NCBI GenBank assembly: GCA_018242605.1
Contig: JAFEBP010000004.1
Coordinates: 509,431-573,430, forward strand
Direction: 5' to 3'
From: Planctomycetota bacterium
Lineage (GTDB): Bacteria > Planctomycetota > Phycisphaerae > Phycisphaerales > UBA1924
DNA length: 64,000 nucleotides
In this document: one piece after another, positions 1 to 8,649 of the stretch
Layout: each line of letters begins with the position of its first letter
Position numbering within the stretch: position 1 is the first letter of the stretch
Position numbers and translations under genes: made by a program
Notes under the pieces: model-generated
The model's database searches: none
Seen by the model: the letters and a program-made list of their open reading frames with translations, nothing else
What the model was told of the DNA's origin: nothing

Positions 1-141
1 GTCGGCGATGCCGGTCAGGGGCACGCCGTGCTCGCGGAGTTCGCCCTGATAGGTGAGCACGGAGCCCGCGAGGTTCTGCGCGTTGGCAGCGCAGACGACC
101 GCAAGACCGGCACCGACACCCATCCATGTGGTTTTGAGCAT
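1..141 (-). CDS. Secreted TYQG-type protein, 5' end only (partial)
   Basis: Only the first 47 codons are inside the window; the gene runs off the left edge. The translation starts MLKTTWMGVGAGLAVV, a signal peptide ending near C-A-A-N-A-Q, followed by a segment containing VLTYQGELREHGVPLTG. The same TYQGxLxxxGxPxxG opening is seen in the complete gene at 6890-8272, so the two are probably paralogues with the same secreted architecture. The ATG lies at 139-141 on the minus strand. The function is unknown. The reading frame and signal peptide are clear, but nothing can be said about the rest of the protein. Confidence 0.75.
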   Translation of the reverse strand, partial: MLKTTWMGVGAGLAVVCAANAQNLAGSVLTYQGELREHGVPLTGIAD

Positions 142-343
142 GACGACCCTCGGGTTTGGAGCGCGTGTGCGCTCTCGCCGTTATTGGTCGTCTGGAAGTT
201 GGGGCGGGTTGAGCGAAGTTGAACGGATGTGACGGGCGCCGCGTCGACGTCGCCGCGATCGGCCACCGTCATGGGGGTGCTTCACGCGGCGTGCGGAGGC
301 GCCGGTTTCCGGGCGGAGCCGGGGATCGGACGATAGTTTGGGC

Positions 344-1015
344 ATGTCAACCACCGCCCACGCTGCGCGCCCGTACACCACCACGATGAGGTATCACGAC
401 CGCGACAGCAAGGCGGCGTACACGGCGGCGAAGTACGCGCCGATCCTGGGCGGGCGCGTGCTGGACGTGGGGTGCGACATCAAGCGGCTGCTGGAGCACC
501 TGCCCCCCACCGCTTCGTACACGGGCGTGGACATGAACCCGCGGGCGGACGTGGTGCTCAACCTCGACCGGGACAATCTGCCGTTCGCGGATCGGTCGTT
601 CGATACGGTGCTGTGCACGGACACGCTGGAACACATCGAGCGGATCCACGCGATCTTCGACGAACTCTGCCGCGTCGCGGCGGCCCACGTGATCGTCTCG
701 CTCCCCAACCCGTACCGCAACTTTCTGCTGCAGGCCCAGCGCGGCACGCTGCCGAAACTGCGGCACTACGGGTTGCCGACGCGGCCGCCCGTGGACCGGC
801 ACCGCTGGTTCTTCGGCGCCGACGATGCGGCGCGGTTCATCAGGGAGCGCGGGGAACTCAACGGCTTCGAGATCAAGCAGTTGGACGTGGACGAGCACGG
901 GCTCGAGCCGCTGTTGACGCCGCAGGGCGTCGACGTGGCGCTGCCGTGGAACGTACGGGCGGGCACGACTTGGGCGGTGCTGCGGCGCGGGGCCGTTGCG
1001 GGCGAAGAGCACTGA
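344..1015 (+). CDS. Class I SAM-dependent methyltransferase
   Basis: A 223-residue soluble protein with the Rossmann-type SAM fold of the Methyltransf_11 group. Motif I reads VLDVGCDIK (residues 39-47), the ribose-binding acidic residue sits in GVDMNP (61-66), and the post-II region has SFDTVLCTDTLEHIE (85-99). The usual second glycine cluster of motif I (GxG after GC) is replaced by D-I-K, so cofactor binding may differ from the textbook case. The substrate cannot be deduced. The ATG at 344 is preferred over an in-frame TTG two codons upstream. The gene stands alone and converges tail to tail, with a 12-bp gap, on the dockerin gene at 1028. Confidence 0.85.
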   Translation: MSTTAHAARPYTTTMRYHDRDSKAAYTAAKYAPILGGRVLDVGCDIKRLLEHLPPTASYTGVDMNPRADVVLNLDRDNLPFADRSFDTVLCTDTLEHIERIHAIFDELCRVAAAHVIVSLPNPYRNFLLQAQRGTLPKLRHYGLPTRPPVDRHRWFFGADDAARFIRERGELNGFEIKQLDVDEHGLEPLLTPQGVDVALPWNVRAGTTWAVLRRGAVAGEEH

Positions 1016-1027
1016 ATCAACGGGAGT

Positions 1028-2179
1028 TCAGCAGCGGCCGTCTTCCCACACGCCGAAGAAGTAGTTGACGTCCGACCCGTCGACGCCGCCGTCGAGGTTG
1101 ACATCGGCATCGCAGTTGCCGACCTCCCACGAGGCGAAGAAGGCCTGCACGTCCACACCGTCAACGCCGCCGTCCTGATTGAAATCAGCGGGGCAGGCCA
1201 GGCATGCGCACAGCGTGAGGGTGGCGGGGTTGCTGCTCAGCGAGCCGCAGGCGTTGGAGACGGCGCAGCGAACGCGGGCGGTGTGGCCGAGCTGGATCAC
1301 ATCCTGACCGCTGGCGCGGGTGATGGTGAGTTGCGGCGTCGCAGCGCCCGAGGCGGAGAATGAGCGATCACCCGGGAGAGAGTTGTCCCCGTTGGTGATG
1401 TCGGCCCAGCCGCCGGGTGCGGAGGGTTCTTCGATCTGCCAGCGATAGGAGATTGTCCCGCCGCCCGCCGCGACAATCGAGAAAGTGCGCGAATCGGCGA
1501 TGCAGATCGTGCCCGAGGCGGGCTGCTGCGTAACGCGCAGGACGTTCTGGAAGTTGGCGGCGACTCGGGCGTCGAAGAAGGTGACGCTGCCGTAGTCGTG
1601 GGCGCGGACGGCGATGACGTTTTCACCTGCGACGAGTGCGGAATCCGGCACGTTGAACACAAAGCGGTCACGCACCGCGCAACCTCCGGAGGTGCGAATA
1701 CCGCCGGAGACATCGACGCCGTTGCACCAGACAGAGATGTCGTTATCGATCGCGACGCCGATCTGCACGGAACCGGTGCCGCAGGGGAGCTGCACGCGCA
1801 GGCGTGCGACCAGATCCGTGTTGGAAGGCCAGTTTGTTCTGACGGTGCTGGGGGGAGTGCAGCCGGAGAGGTTTCCGAACGCCGCGGCGCCGGTCGTCCA
1901 TGCTGAGTCGTTGAAGCCGGGGGCCTGGAAGCCCGCCTGGCCGCCCCACGCGACGACCTGGTATTTCCAGGAGCTCTGACCGTAGACGATTACATCATCG
2001 GCCGAGGCGTGGGCGGCGAAGAGCGACAGCACCGACACCAGCGGGCCGATCGCTCTCCGCGGAAAGCGCGCCGTCGGCATCCCGGCGTCGCTTCGGATGA
2101 CCGAGCTTCCGGGTCTGCGCAGATCGCGGGCGCCAGACCATGCATCGAACTGCTGGAACGACTGAATAGGTGCGCACAT
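1028..2179 (-). CDS. GC-type dockerin protein with Ig-like domain
   Basis: A 383-residue secreted protein. The order is a long N-terminal leader, a beta-rich domain containing a stretch like the carbohydrate-binding jelly-roll of plant-type enzymes (around 60-205), an Ig-like segment (about 215-325, with the C...C pair of CIADS and CAVSNAC), and the C-terminal GC-type dockerin (329-383). The dockerin has two calcium loops, DFNQDGGVDGVD and DVNLDGGVDGSD, and ends W-E-D-G-R-C, the only R in the penultimate position in this window. The start at 2179 has a strong AAGGAGAGAG site, but the hydrophobic signal core lies near residues 42-60, after an internal Met at 34 (position 2080) that lacks a good site. 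The start therefore remains debatable. The role is probably cell-surface display. Confidence 0.85.
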   Translation of the reverse strand: MCAPIQSFQQFDAWSGARDLRRPGSSVIRSDAGMPTARFPRRAIGPLVSVLSLFAAHASADDVIVYGQSSWKYQVVAWGGQAGFQAPGFNDSAWTTGAAAFGNLSGCTPPSTVRTNWPSNTDLVARLRVQLPCGTGSVQIGVAIDNDISVWCNGVDVSGGIRTSGGCAVRDRFVFNVPDSALVAGENVIAVRAHDYGSVTFFDARVAANFQNVLRVTQQPASGTICIADSRTFSIVAAGGGTISYRWQIEEPSAPGGWADITNGDNSLPGDRSFSASGAATPQLTITRASGQDVIQLGHTARVRCAVSNACGSLSSNPATLTLCACLACPADFNQDGGVDGVDVQAFFASWEVGNCDADVNLDGGVDGSDVNYFFGVWEDGRC

Positions 2180-2392
2180 GTCTCTCTCCTTGCATCACGA
2201 GCGAGGCCGCCCGGCACCCCCGACGAGTGGAGCGACGCGGATCGTGCCCCGAGCGTCGCAAGTTTATGACCCCAGCGCGGGGGCGGCTCCGGATGAATCG
2301 TGGAGCCACACGCCAAGGCCGAAAAGCACCGCCGCGGCGCGTGCCTGTTCACGCCGCGGCGGTCGAGTGCGACTGGTTGAGGTGTAGTCGGA

Positions 2393-4465
2393 TCAGCAGC
2401 CGCCGGCTTCCCAGGCGGTGAAGAAAGTGGCGACGTCACCGCCGTCGATGCCGCCGTCCAAGTTCACATCCGCGGAGGGGTCGCCGGCCTCCCACGCGGT
2501 GAAGAAGGCGTCGACATCGGCGCCGTCCACGCCGCCATCCTGGTTGAAGTCGGCGGGGCAGGGCGTGCAGTTGGTGAGGCTTAGCGTGGCGGGGTTGCTG
2601 GTGGCTGCGCCGCATGGATCGGTCACCACGCAGCGGAACTGAAGCCCGGACGCGAGCGGGTTCATGATCTGCAGGAATGCCGAGCCCGATCCCCACACCG
2701 TTCCGACGCCGGGGACGACATCATCGGTGAGCGGGGTCCAACCTGTGCCGGAGTTGAACTGCCATTGATAGGAGAAGGCGTTGAGCGCCGGGCCGCCGCC
2801 GGCGATGACGTAGAAGCTGGCGATGTCGTTCGGGCAGACCGCCGCGTCGATGGGGTCCTGCGTGACGGTCGCGGGGTCACACTTCATGGTGACGGTGAGA
2901 TTGTCGGCGAGGAAGATCACGCCGTAGTCCTGGCATCGCGGCGGGCGGGAGTCGTAGTGAACCACCGCGCGGTTGAAGCCGGAGGGAACGGTGATGCGGA
3001 GGGTGCCGGTGGGGTAGGTGCCGGGGACGGGCACGGTCGCGGTGTTGGTGCCCACCTGCGCGCCGTCCATGAACGCGGTGACGCGCATCGTGGCCGAGTC
3101 GTCGCAGCCGAGTTCCTGGGGCGAGTACATGATCGAGAAGTCCACGATCGGGAGAGAGAAATCAACGATCAAGTCGGCCGGGAAGACGCTGTTGGGGAAG
3201 ATGTACAGCCCGGACATCCCCGCGGGCGCCAGGCCCACCGAGCCCACGGGCTGGATCGAGAAGCCCGACCCGGTCGCGGAGAACGACGCTCCCAGCACAT
3301 CGGAGATCAAGGAAATCGGGAGCGAGGTGTGCACCGGGGCGTCGTCAAAGTCGAAGGTCGTTGAGTTGGGCGCGGGCACGAAGACGGCGGTAAGGGTGGT
3401 GTCCTGAGAGGCGGGGAACGAGTAGGTGGCGGAGGTGCTCATCTGGGTGCCGAAGTAGCTCCATTCAGAGAACACGAAGCCCTGGTTGGGCGTCGCCGTC
3501 ACGGTGACAGTGGATCCTTCGTTGAAGATGCCGTCGCCGCTCGTCGTTCCGCCGTAGGTCGGGGACGCCGCGGTGATCACGGAATACGCGGGCGTGAAGT
3601 TGGCTACCAGTGTGCGGTCGCGCGTGACTGTGAAGTTGTACTGCGCGTTGGTGCTGACCTGCGTGCCGTTCTCCGTCCAGTTGATGAAGCCGTACCCATG
3701 GTTGGCGGTAGCGGAGAGGCTTGCGTTGGTGCCGCTGGGGTACGCACCCGTGCCGGTGATGGAGCCGGCGCCGACGGGAGCGACATCCGCCGCGATGTTG
3801 AACGTGGGCAGACTGGAGGCCATCAGCGTGAAGACGCAGTCGCCGGAGATGGACGCAAAGCTGCCTCCGGTGCCGCCGACCCTGCGGAAGTGCGATCCGT
3901 TACCGCCGGTGCCGCGGGCGATGCTCCAATCCGGAGGCCAGTAGTAGTTGGGCGTGAGGCCCTGCCATGCGTAGATCTGGACCCAGTACTTGGTGTTCGC
4001 CGCGGCCTGGAACGCCGCGGGAAGGACAAAGTGGTAGTCGTACATGTTGTAGCCACCGGCGATGCCCGCGGGTGTTTCGCCCGCGTTGTTGCCGACCTGG
4101 TAGCGGACGAGACGGCCATTGACCACGTCGGGCTGAGAGCCCCCGGCGATCGAAGAATAGATCGCGACGGTGAAGTTGTAGACGGGCGAGGTGCCGGCGC
4201 CGGAGAGGTAGTTCGTGTAGGCGCCCCGCCACTGGATCTGGGTGATGGCGGTGTTCGCGGAGAGCGTGAAGGAGTCCCACACGTACTCATCATTATTGAG
4301 TCCGTCGGGGGCGTACCACGAAGACTTGTACTGCCCGCCCGCGGCATTGGGGGGTTGGGAATAAATGCTCACATCAGCCTGAGCACTCCCAGCGAGCATG
4401 GGGAACAACGAAACTACCAACACCAGCAGATGTGCGGCAATCCGAGCGAACGTGCGGCAGAGCAT
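2393..4465 (-). CDS. GC-type dockerin protein with InlB-like repeats
   Basis: A 690-residue secreted protein. After a signal peptide (about 1-30, ending GSAQA) comes a roughly 180-residue domain that recurs in the protein at 24100-25503 (motifs YAPDGLNNDEYVWDSF, AIYSSIAGGSQPD, NAGETPAG). Two divergent InlB B-repeat-like modules follow (about 222-291 and 295-364, with GYGFINW and GFVFSEW), then a beta domain, an Ig-like segment, and the dockerin at 636-690 ending WEAGGC. The start at 4465 is chosen because AGGAG lies 8 bases upstream and the signal peptide begins there; a longer in-frame start at 4516 would add 17 polar residues. Surface display is inferred; no catalytic motif is visible. Confidence 0.85.
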   Translation of the reverse strand: MLCRTFARIAAHLLVLVVSLFPMLAGSAQADVSIYSQPPNAAGGQYKSSWYAPDGLNNDEYVWDSFTLSANTAITQIQWRGAYTNYLSGAGTSPVYNFTVAIYSSIAGGSQPDVVNGRLVRYQVGNNAGETPAGIAGGYNMYDYHFVLPAAFQAAANTKYWVQIYAWQGLTPNYYWPPDWSIARGTGGNGSHFRRVGGTGGSFASISGDCVFTLMASSLPTFNIAADVAPVGAGSITGTGAYPSGTNASLSATANHGYGFINWTENGTQVSTNAQYNFTVTRDRTLVANFTPAYSVITAASPTYGGTTSGDGIFNEGSTVTVTATPNQGFVFSEWSYFGTQMSTSATYSFPASQDTTLTAVFVPAPNSTTFDFDDAPVHTSLPISLISDVLGASFSATGSGFSIQPVGSVGLAPAGMSGLYIFPNSVFPADLIVDFSLPIVDFSIMYSPQELGCDDSATMRVTAFMDGAQVGTNTATVPVPGTYPTGTLRITVPSGFNRAVVHYDSRPPRCQDYGVIFLADNLTVTMKCDPATVTQDPIDAAVCPNDIASFYVIAGGGPALNAFSYQWQFNSGTGWTPLTDDVVPGVGTVWGSGSAFLQIMNPLASGLQFRCVVTDPCGAATSNPATLSLTNCTPCPADFNQDGGVDGADVDAFFTAWEAGDPSADVNLDGGIDGGDVATFFTAWEAGGC

Positions 4466-4802
4466 GTGAAGTTCTCCTGAATCACTGGGACTCATTAAGG
4501 AGTCGAAGGTCAACAATCTTAATACACGATCTCCCGAGAATCGCGTGCGTGACCTGAATTCAGGCGAAATGACACTGAGTCTCAGTTAGGTGGATCGCGG
4601 CGGAACCACGCCGCGTTCGCACGCGGTTCGTGCGAGTTGAAGGAATATCTCCGTGCGGTTTGCGGACGTTTGAGTCTGGTGCTTGCCAAGCATCGGCGGC
4701 GAGGAGGAGGACTCGGAAGCGAGCTGGACAGTCAGGCCTCGCGCGCGGGTCGAGGTGGGCGACGACAAGCGACCATCGCCGCCCGACGCTCGGAAACGCC
4801 GC
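4466..4802. other. Intergenic region upstream of the 2393-4465 gene
   Basis: No gene was found in this stretch. It contains an AT-richer patch (about 4500-4535) that probably holds the promoter of the minus-strand gene starting at 4465. There is a small inverted repeat GACTC/GAGTC at 4489-4504, which would lie in the 5' leader, and a perfect 12-bp palindrome CCTGAATTCAGG at 4553-4564. Either could be an operator, but both are short enough to arise by chance. Confidence 0.4.
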
Positions 4803-5219
4803 CTAGCTGCCGAACCGCATCAACAGTTCCAGGCAGGCGAACGAGCAGTTCAGGCCGCCGAGCAGCACGACCAACCACACAGCGACCGCGCCAAAGGTGG
4901 AGCGACCGCTCGATGATTTGTGCGCGAGGTAGATCGCGGCCACCGAGGCAGCGCAACCGACCACTACACTGACCAACATCGCCGATTGGTGCTCGCCGCG
5001 GGAGAAGGCCGCGGTGGCCCACCTCGCCATCAAGGCGAAACCCAGGCAGATCAGACCCATGACGAACCAGACTCTTGAGGCGGGAGCCTCGCAGACGGTC
5101 TGGGATTGGAGCCCTGATTCGGCTGCGATGGTCTGAGCCTGATCCGGCGTCGCCGCCTCGATGATCCGGGTGAGCGGAGTTCCGTCCGGGCGAGTGCCCT
5201 GCACTTTCCATTGCTTCAT
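4803..5219 (-). CDS. Hypothetical membrane protein, 138 aa
   Basis: The N-terminal 45 residues (MKQWKVQGTRPDGTP...AATPDQAQTIAAESG) look like a small soluble domain of the type that precedes pilus and secretion inner-membrane proteins, where a 'xxA.xxxQAxxxAxxxG' helix is common. Three hydrophobic segments follow (around 56-77, 85-105 and 112-135). The ATG at 5219 is preceded by GGAGG with a 4-base gap, which favours it over an in-frame upstream ATG at 5300. I do not recognise a family and cannot assign a function. It stands alone on the minus strand between the dockerin gene at 2393-4465 and the decayed dockerin remnant. Confidence 0.65.
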   Translation of the reverse strand: MKQWKVQGTRPDGTPLTRIIEAATPDQAQTIAAESGLQSQTVCEAPASRVWFVMGLICLGFALMARWATAAFSRGEHQSAMLVSVVVGCAASVAAIYLAHKSSSGRSTFGAVAVWLVVLLGGLNCSFACLELLMRFGS

Positions 5220-5746
5220 GTGGCCTCCGACGGTGATGAGATGTGCGCGAAAGCGGTATTCGGCTCGGCCGGTCGTGAACGGCCCGCAGCCGCGGCGCAC
5301 CAGATGTTCATTTCATTGCACGACTTGATTCAGGGTCTCCAACCGGAGGATGTACGAGATATGGTCGTGCGCCAGACGATTTCATCAACCTCCCCCCGCC
5401 TTCCGGACTTCGAAGACGACATCGACATCCGCACCATTGGAAGCCCCATCATGCTTGAGGCTGGTGGGGCATTCGAGGCAGGTGCAGAAGATCGGGGCGG
5501 CGGAGTCGTTCGGGATGCAAGGATGTTGGTATCGGGAGCGGTTTCCCTGCGACCGGTGACTTCGCGTTCGTTCCAACGGACGACAATTGCAGAGTTGGCG
5601 AGGTCTTTGCCGCGCTCTGCGAGTATTCCCCGCGGGCGACCATCATCCCGGAAGTGACCCGATAGAGTCGGCACATGATGCTCTCGGCGGTCGGAGATTG
5701 AGTGGCACCTCATGGCGGCAGGAGCGCGACGATCCGGTATTCCGCT
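5220..5746. other. Gene-poor stretch containing a dockerin remnant
   Basis: No intact gene is supported here. The only recognisable content is the degraded dockerin module at 5385-5490 on the minus strand, listed separately. Open frames exist on both strands, but none has a convincing start, a ribosome-binding site or a recognisable product. The stretch looks like the residue of a former dockerin gene. Confidence 0.5.
5385..5490 (-). pseudogene. Decayed GC-type dockerin module
   Basis: The minus-strand frame ending at the TGA 5385-5387 reads CTCLECPTSLKHDGASNGAD, then VDVVFEVRKAGGG. This aligns without gaps to one dockerin repeat of the neighbours (CACLxCPADFNQDGGVDGAD, then VDxFFxxWEAGGC). 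The calcium ligands of the loop are mostly lost (D to S, N to K, D to N), the Trp is Arg and the final Cys is Gly. Only one repeat remains, so the second was deleted. DNA identity to intact copies is still obvious across the motif, including the GAGGCAGGTGCAG stretch. No upstream coding part or start could be placed. Confidence 0.7.
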
Positions 5747-6796
5747 TCAGTTGCGGATGATGACCGGTCCGTCAAGCGAGCGAAAGGTCATCGGGCGCGT
5801 GTAAATACCCGCCCCCGCGTACGTTCCAGAGTCCACCCACAGAACCCCACCGTTTGGCGCGGCGGATACACCGGAGCCAATTGTCGGGAAGGGCGAGACG
5901 AACGTACCCGTGGCGGGATTGCCGGGCTGAGAAGTGCTCACGAAAACTGTGCCCGGAGGCGGGTACATCGCGGCGATGAGCCGCCGATTCTGTGAACTCA
6001 ACTGGCTTGCCGAGCCCATCGAGCACTGGCGTGCCTGGTTGGGCTGCAGCACTTGGATCATGACGCAGTTGGGATCGGCGCACGAACAGGATCCGCAACG
6101 GCTGAACGTGCAGGCCCGGTACGCCATAATTGAGTCGAAGTCGAAACCGCTGAACCCGCGAGCGCCGCTGGGGATTCCAAAGTCCTGTTCGAACTGCGTT
6201 CCGCCATAGTTCTGTTGCAGCACGGCGACGTAGTTGGCGCGGTCCGGGCGTTGGTGTTCGTGCCAGAGACCCAGCGCGTGGCCGATCTCGTGCAGCGTGA
6301 TGGCGTAACTCCATGTCAGCGTTCCGTCGCATGCACCCGACGATGGACACCGACCTATTCGGATCGTGCGGATGCCATTGGCGAAGCCGACCGGGCTACT
6401 GCCGCAAACGGTGCCGGGAGGGCAGTCGGTGCCGGACTCGAATCGCACTCGGGCCGGATCGGCCGGAAAGGCCGGTCGGAAATTGATGGTCGCCGCGCCG
6501 GCCCATTCGTTCATGGCGTTGATTGCCACCTGTTGATTGGCCGCGGACACGTTTGCGTGAAACTCGAACGGGACCACGCCGCCCGGCCACAGGTTCGTCG
6601 CCCACGCGCCGCGCGTTTGGAATGAGCCGGGATCGATCTCACACTTCCAGGGTTCGGTCTCGGGCGGTGGCGAGGGCGGAGCAGGTTCCGCGGCCGCGGC
6701 GACGCCGCTGCCGGCAGGCTGCTCGGCGGTCGCGGGCATCGTCCTGAGCGCGAGAATGAGTGTCGCACAAATAAAGAAAATGCGGTTGAATCTCAC
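5747..6796 (-). CDS. Astacin-like (M12A) zinc metalloprotease
   Basis: A 349-residue secreted protease. A signal peptide (1-24, ending PATAE) and a Pro-rich linker precede the catalytic domain. The zinc site reads HEIGHALGLWHEHQRPDR: His169, His173 and His179 as zinc ligands and Glu170 as the general base, and the trailing Glu-x-x-Arg-x-Asp-Arg is the astacin form of the metzincin motif. The Met-turn is SIMAY (222-226, Met224). The C-terminal part (about 280-349, GSGVSAAPNGGVLWVDSGTY...) resembles the first rungs of a beta-helix and then stops. The gene has no dockerin tail, unlike its neighbours. The start is GTG at 6796, with AGGAGG 9 bases upstream. It probably cleaves extracellular proteins; the substrate is unknown. 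Confidence 0.88.
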   Translation of the reverse strand: MRFNRIFFICATLILALRTMPATAEQPAGSGVAAAAEPAPPSPPPETEPWKCEIDPGSFQTRGAWATNLWPGGVVPFEFHANVSAANQQVAINAMNEWAGAATINFRPAFPADPARVRFESGTDCPPGTVCGSSPVGFANGIRTIRIGRCPSSGACDGTLTWSYAITLHEIGHALGLWHEHQRPDRANYVAVLQQNYGGTQFEQDFGIPSGARGFSGFDFDSIMAYRACTFSRCGSCSCADPNCVMIQVLQPNQARQCSMGSASQLSSQNRRLIAAMYPPPGTVFVSTSQPGNPATGTFVSPFPTIGSGVSAAPNGGVLWVDSGTYAGAGIYTRPMTFRSLDGPVIIRN

Positions 6797-6889
6797 GGTG
6801 ATGTTCCTCCTGGTTCGGACGACCGACCGTGCTGGCGCGGGCCCGTCGGCATCGGCGGCCGCGGCCTGGCACGGCGGTCCGCGGCCCTC

Positions 6890-8272
6890 TTACTGCAAAT
6901 TGACGAGAACGAGCACCATCCCCGACTCCGGGTCCAAGCCCGTCATGGCCTTTCCGATGACCGCGCCGGGGGCTCTCGCTTCGTTCGTGACCTTCATCGC
7001 GTGGCCGGGCCGGACGCCCGACGTCGTGAGCCGGTCACCCGGCTCGATCACGCCCGCAGACGGATCTGCGAAGACCCACACTCGCCCGGTCATCGCCACG
7101 GGATGCTCGCCGTCGATTGACGGGTTGTGGTTACCTTTGCCGAGAATGACGCCTGCATCAAGCCCGTTGGCCCCGCTGATCACTCCGGCGACCTTTCGGT
7201 CGTAGGCCGTTGTCGCGACCATGAGCTTGCCGGGGTTTGTGGGATCGATCGACACGACCATCCCGGGCGCCGTCGGGGTTGCCCGCGAGCCCGGCGCGGC
7301 CACCGGGGCGGCGACGTCGAACTTCTCCGCAAGGTCGGCGCCGCGTATCGTGAGCATGCGGCAGGACAGGTCGAGGACTTCGGTGCGGCCATCGGCGCGG
7401 ACGCGCAGCGCCTCATCAGGGCCGGCGACGTTGGCACGGATGAGATCCAGCGTTCCGTCGCTGTTCATGAAGTTGAGCCACACGGTCGCCGGGGCATTGC
7501 CCACCGTGGTCGCACCAAATCGCGCGCTCGAGAAGTTGGGGCTGAAGGGCTGATGCACGTGAAACCTTGAGAGCTGAGGCGCTGGGAGCCCGATGGCCAC
7601 CCGGATCGGCGCCTCGCCATTCACGTGCTGGACAACAAACTCGGTGCTGGCTCCGCTGTCACAACGGAGCATGTCGAACGTCGAGGGGGTGGACGAGTGC
7701 CGGTAGTTGATCCATACGGTCGGGTCCGAGCCGCTGTTTCCATGTATGAATCGCGCCACGGCGGCGCCCGTGCTCGAACTGCTCTGAAACGCGTCGAGCA
7801 GCGCAAGAGTCGACCGCTCGCGGTTCAGGGCCAGACCGCCACTGGAGACCAGGTTGCCCGTCACGGGGATGATCTGCGAACCGGGGGAGTCCCCGTACCG
7901 CAGTTGCGTGGCGACCATCGCGTACGGGGTCGCCGTCACCTTCTGCCTCGGCAGCATCTCGGTCCCCGCGTACGTGACCGTCCACCACCGATCGGACGCG
8001 TTGAACGAACCGGGCGTCACGGGCACGGGCGCGGAGAACCGCCCTTCAACCGTCTCGACGCCCGGGACGCTTATGGACTCGACCACAGTCCCGCCCGCCG
8101 CCGCGTCATAGATCGTGAAGACCAGCGTGTGCGTTCCGTTCGGCACTGGCAAGCCGTTCTGGGCCAGAACGCCCTGATAGGTCACGGTGTTCGTGCTAGA
8201 TTGCGCCAGCGCCGTGCCGGCCCAGAGGCCGAGGAATGCCGCCCCAATAGATGCGAATGCCCGAATATCCAT
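6890..8272 (-). CDS. Secreted TYQG-type protein of unknown function
   Basis: A 460-residue secreted protein. A signal peptide (1-23, ending TALAQ) is followed by NTVTYQGVLAQNGLPVPNG, the same opening as in the truncated gene at the left edge. The middle is beta-rich. The C-terminal 110 residues (VVSIDPTNPGKLMVATTAYDR, then GDRLTTSG, MKVTN and GAVIGKA) match a tail domain I have seen in secreted proteins of Planctomycetes and Bacteroidetes, where it follows fibre-like repeats. There is no dockerin. The ATG at 8272 has AGGAG 8 bases upstream; an upstream in-frame start would put 38 polar residues before the signal peptide. The function is unknown; a structural or adhesive surface role is only a guess. 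Confidence 0.8.
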   Translation of the reverse strand: MDIRAFASIGAAFLGLWAGTALAQSSTNTVTYQGVLAQNGLPVPNGTHTLVFTIYDAAAGGTVVESISVPGVETVEGRFSAPVPVTPGSFNASDRWWTVTYAGTEMLPRQKVTATPYAMVATQLRYGDSPGSQIIPVTGNLVSSGGLALNRERSTLALLDAFQSSSSTGAAVARFIHGNSGSDPTVWINYRHSSTPSTFDMLRCDSGASTEFVVQHVNGEAPIRVAIGLPAPQLSRFHVHQPFSPNFSSARFGATTVGNAPATVWLNFMNSDGTLDLIRANVAGPDEALRVRADGRTEVLDLSCRMLTIRGADLAEKFDVAAPVAAPGSRATPTAPGMVVSIDPTNPGKLMVATTAYDRKVAGVISGANGLDAGVILGKGNHNPSIDGEHPVAMTGRVWVFADPSAGVIEPGDRLTTSGVRPGHAMKVTNEARAPGAVIGKAMTGLDPESGMVLVLVNLQ

Positions 8273-8649
8273 GGCCGATTCTCCTGTAATGGACCCGATC
8301 AGGGAGTGGACTGTTCGGAAAGCTATCACGATCCGGGTCGGCTTCCGAACTCGGTGCGGGCGCCCCACCCCCGTGGCGTGCTCCACAAGCCCTGTACGCC
8401 CCGCGCGGAGCAGTAATCCCGTCGAACAACTTGCGTCTATGCTCCGTTTTCATCTCGCGACACGCCCGCCGAGATGACTGTTGCTTGCGTCATTCCTCGC
8501 CTTTGTCCGGCGTTCAAGATCGGTAGCTTGCGAAACCGACGGGCCGATGGGCGTGCGACGGTTCACGGTGCGAGTCTATGGTGGAGGGTGTGCCTTCCCG
8601 AACGCGGAAAGGACTGCGCAAGCCGTGCGACTCGGTGGCCGCCCGTTCC
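8273..8649. other. Intergenic region, nothing recognised
   Basis: This 377-bp gap separates two minus-strand genes. I see no coding sequence with a start site and signal, no RNA gene and no dockerin remnant. It probably carries the promoter for the gene starting at 8272 and the 3' end of the transcript from 8650-9843. Confidence 0.4.

Noticed and set aside
5211..5657. A plus-strand frame of 148 codons over the dockerin remnant
   Set aside because: No domain, signal or ribosome-binding site. The DNA is clearly a decayed minus-strand dockerin in its first part.
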